Assembly (NCBI GenBank): GCA_020718125.1
Contig: DYDC01000036.1
Coordinates: 1-15,071 of the forward strand
Length of the DNA stretch: 15,071 bases
Reading direction: 5' to 3'
From: Methylacidiphilum sp.
Lineage (GTDB): Bacteria > Verrucomicrobiota > Verrucomicrobiia > CAIQCK01
Shown piece by piece: positions 13,689-15,071 of the stretch. Position 1 is the stretch's first letter. Every line of letters starts with the position of its first letter. A program made the translations under genes and the position numbers. The notes beneath the pieces are model-generated. The model saw only the letters and a program-made list of their open reading frames with translations. It ran no database searches and was not told the origin of the DNA.

Positions 13689-14882
13689 TCAGCTTGGGGC
13701 AACTTCCATGGGCGCGGTGAGGCCGATTTCCTCGTCGGTGAGGTAGCATGCCGGGTCCTCCGCCCACGGGTCGCCATGGACCTGTAGCGCGCGCACGCGG
13801 AAGCTGCCGCCGCAAACCGGCTTGAACCCGCACGCGCCGCAGCGGCCTTTCAGGAGCGGCAGCCGGTTGCGGAGCTGGGCGAGCAACGGGATGGAGTTGT
13901 CGCTCCAAATCTGGCTGAACGGGCGCTGTTTCACGCTGCCGAGCGTCGCGCTCTGCCAGAACTGGTCGGGATGCACGTTGCCCTGCGTGTCAATGTTGGC
14001 GATGCCGATGCCCGAGGAGTTCGCCCCGCCGCCATTCCACGCCATCCACTTATGGACCTCCTCGGCTCGCGCCGGGTCGCGCTCGCGCAGGCGCAGGTAG
14101 ATGCAGGCGTTGTCGGCGTGGTTGTCCACGGTCAGGATTTCCTTGCCCAGCCCGCGCCGGTGAAAGTCCGCGGTTCGCTCCAGGATGACCTCCATCGCGC
14201 GGCGCACCTCGGCGGGCTGCAACTCATCGGCGGCGTTGCCGCGGCCGGAATAGACAAGGTGATAGAAACACGCCCGCTCGATGCCCTCGCGCTCGATGAA
14301 ATCGAAGATCTGTGGCAGGTCCTGGCAGTTGCGGCGCGTCAGCGTCAGCCGCAGGCCGGCCTTCTGGCCGACGGCGCGGCAGTTCCGCATCCCCTGCACG
14401 GCGGCGTCGAACGCGCCGGCCTTGCCGCGGAACTTGTCGTTCGTCTCGCCAATGCCGTCTAGGGAGATGCCGACGTAGCGCAGGCCGATGCCGCGCAAAA
14501 TCTTCGCCTTGTCAAGGTCGAGGAGCGTGCCATTGGTTGAGAGCGTCAGGCGCAGGCCCTTGCTGGCGGCGTAGCGCATGAGGTCGAACAAGTCGGGCCG
14601 CACCAGCGGCTCGCCGCCGGAGAACAACAGTGCCGGCACGCCGTAGCCCGCCAGATCGTCAATCACCCCGCGCGCCTGCTCGCCAGTCAACTCGCCGGGA
14701 TACGACTGCGCGTAGCTGTCGGAGTAACAATGGACGCAGCGCAGGTTGCAGGTGCGGGTGATGTTCCAGACCACAATGGGCCGGCGCTCGGACGCCGCCC
14801 GCGGCGCGCCGTGGCCGTGCCCGTAGCGAAGATCGTCCGCCGGCTGGCTCTCGCCGCAATACAACTTCGTAATGTTGACCAC
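13689..14882 (-). CDS. Radical SAM/SPASM protein of the AhbC/NirJ family (haem or haem d1 biosynthesis type), 397 aa
   Basis: Family members act on sirohaem-derived tetrapyrroles: AhbC removes acetate side chains from didecarboxysirohaem on the alternative haem route, and NirJ acts in haem d1 synthesis. The N-terminus VVNITKLYCGESQPADDLRYG and IVVWNITRTCNLRCVHCYSD, with the Fe-S ligands C45, C49 and C52, are strongly characteristic. SGGEP is at 88-92 and TVDNHADN lies in the middle. The SPASM-like tail GRCGACGFKPVCGG...DPACYLTDEE holds C348, C351, C357 and C379, likely binding a second cluster. The GTG start at 14882 is chosen for the GAAAGG 5 bases upstream and the family-typical start; the frame is open to 14993. 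It is the first gene of the - strand set. Substrate (haem, haem d1 or another) cannot be decided here because AhbA/B/D or other nir genes are not in the window. Confidence 0.82.
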   Translation of the reverse strand: MVNITKLYCGESQPADDLRYGHGHGAPRAASERRPIVVWNITRTCNLRCVHCYSDSYAQSYPGELTGEQARGVIDDLAGYGVPALLFSGGEPLVRPDLFDLMRYAASKGLRLTLSTNGTLLDLDKAKILRGIGLRYVGISLDGIGETNDKFRGKAGAFDAAVQGMRNCRAVGQKAGLRLTLTRRNCQDLPQIFDFIEREGIERACFYHLVYSGRGNAADELQPAEVRRAMEVILERTADFHRRGLGKEILTVDNHADNACIYLRLRERDPARAEEVHKWMAWNGGGANSSGIGIANIDTQGNVHPDQFWQSATLGSVKQRPFSQIWSDNSIPLLAQLRNRLPLLKGRCGACGFKPVCGGSFRVRALQVHGDPWAEDPACYLTDEEIGLTAPMEVAPS

Positions 14883-14887
14883 GTTGA

Positions 14888-14894
14888 CCTTTCT
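14888..14894 (-). promoter_or_regulatory. Ribosome binding site for the AhbC-like gene
   Basis: AGAAAGG lies 5 bases before the GTG at 14882-14880 on the - strand. It supports this start over upstream in-frame candidates. Confidence 0.6.
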
Positions 14895-14961
14895 CGAACC
14901 CTGTCCGTCCCCACCCAGGACGCCGGCTGCGCGACATGCGCCCGCGAATCCACTCGAAGCT

Positions 14962-14993
14962 TCTATACTTAACCACCATCCGCGATTTTGCAA
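14962..14993 (-). promoter_or_regulatory. Possible promoter of the radical SAM/feo operon
   Basis: On the - strand, TTGCAA (14993-14988) is followed after 20 bases by TATAGA (14967-14962), about 80 bases before the GTG start. The spacing is longer than ideal, but this is the only AT-rich patch in the leader. No clear Fur or FNR box was seen. Confidence 0.25.
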
Positions 14994-15000
14994 CAGGCAG

Positions 15001-15071
15001 CGTGGCGCAAACGCCCCAGGGGGCGCAACTTGACACCCGCGCCAAGTCCCGAAAGGGACGGTCGAGAATAG
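15001..15071. repeat. Hairpin-rich REP-like sequence at the right edge
   Basis: CGCCCC-AG-GGGGCG (15012-15025) and GTCCC-GAAA-GGGAC (15046-15059, GNRA tetraloop) are perfect inverted repeats in a stretch with no gene. Repeats of the AAGTCCCG..GGGACGGTCGA type resemble intergenic elements of this bacterial group from memory. The stretch 14883-15000 holds the leader and candidate promoter of the - strand operon and nothing else recognised. Confidence 0.45.

Noticed and set aside
13483..13908. N-terminal extension of the 442-aa radical SAM protein to 584 aa
   Set aside because: The extension translates the intergenic inverted repeat and the other strand frame of the AhbC-like gene; the start at 13482 gives a sensible protein.
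15028..15047. ACTTG-N10-CAAGT as a regulator operator (FNR/Fur-like)
   Set aside because: Only 5-base arms, no match to Fur or FNR consensus, and it lies inside a hairpin-rich repeat stretch.

Overview
The window looks like a piece of a GC-rich bacterial chromosome, most likely from the Verrucomicrobiota, possibly a Pedosphaera/Limisphaerales-type lineage. The lineage call is an inference. It rests on short repeat families I associate with that group: a long inverted repeat built from 'TCGAAATCCGAAAC'-type blocks at about 13494-13676, a 'CAGAAGTC..GAGGACAGAGGC'-type block inside hsdS, a 'GCCCGGTG/CACCGGGC' hairpin inside hsdR, and a GNRA-loop hairpin near the right edge. No rRNA, tRNA, transposase or CRISPR array was seen.

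Left part (201-9713, all + strand): an extended type I restriction-modification locus of eight tightly packed reading frames. The order is hsdR, a frame-disrupted DUF4062/GHKL-ATPase gene, a free-standing copy of that ATPase's C-terminal winged-helix-like domain, a 53-residue copy of the C-terminal tail of HsdR, hsdS, an XRE-ImmA/IrrE metallopeptidase regulator, a DUF4411 PIN-like protein, and hsdM. Gaps are 13 bases or less, and four junctions overlap. Three of those four are ATGA stop/start overlaps, suggesting one transcript with translational coupling. HsdR, HsdM and HsdS look intact by their motifs, so the restriction-modification core is probably functional. The XRE-ImmA/DUF4411 pair resembles a toxin-antitoxin-like module and sits unusually between hsdS and hsdM. 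The most unusual parts are the partial duplications: the tail of HsdR and the tail of the ATPase both recur as small separate genes between the ATPase and hsdS.

Right part (9707-14882, all - strand, transcribed right to left): a probable iron/tetrapyrrole operon. It starts with a radical SAM/SPASM protein of the AhbC/NirJ type (haem or haem d1 biosynthesis family). After about 200 bases of repeat come a second radical SAM protein with an unrecognised N-terminal domain, FeoB (ferrous iron permease) and a FeoA-domain protein with a cysteine-rich N-terminus. FeoB-FeoA would import Fe(II), and the radical SAM enzymes need Fe-S clusters and may act in tetrapyrrole synthesis, so a low-oxygen iron/haem theme is plausible. 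The two operons converge, with hsdM and the feoA-like gene overlapping by 7 bases at their 3' ends. This may mark the edge of the accessory defence region.
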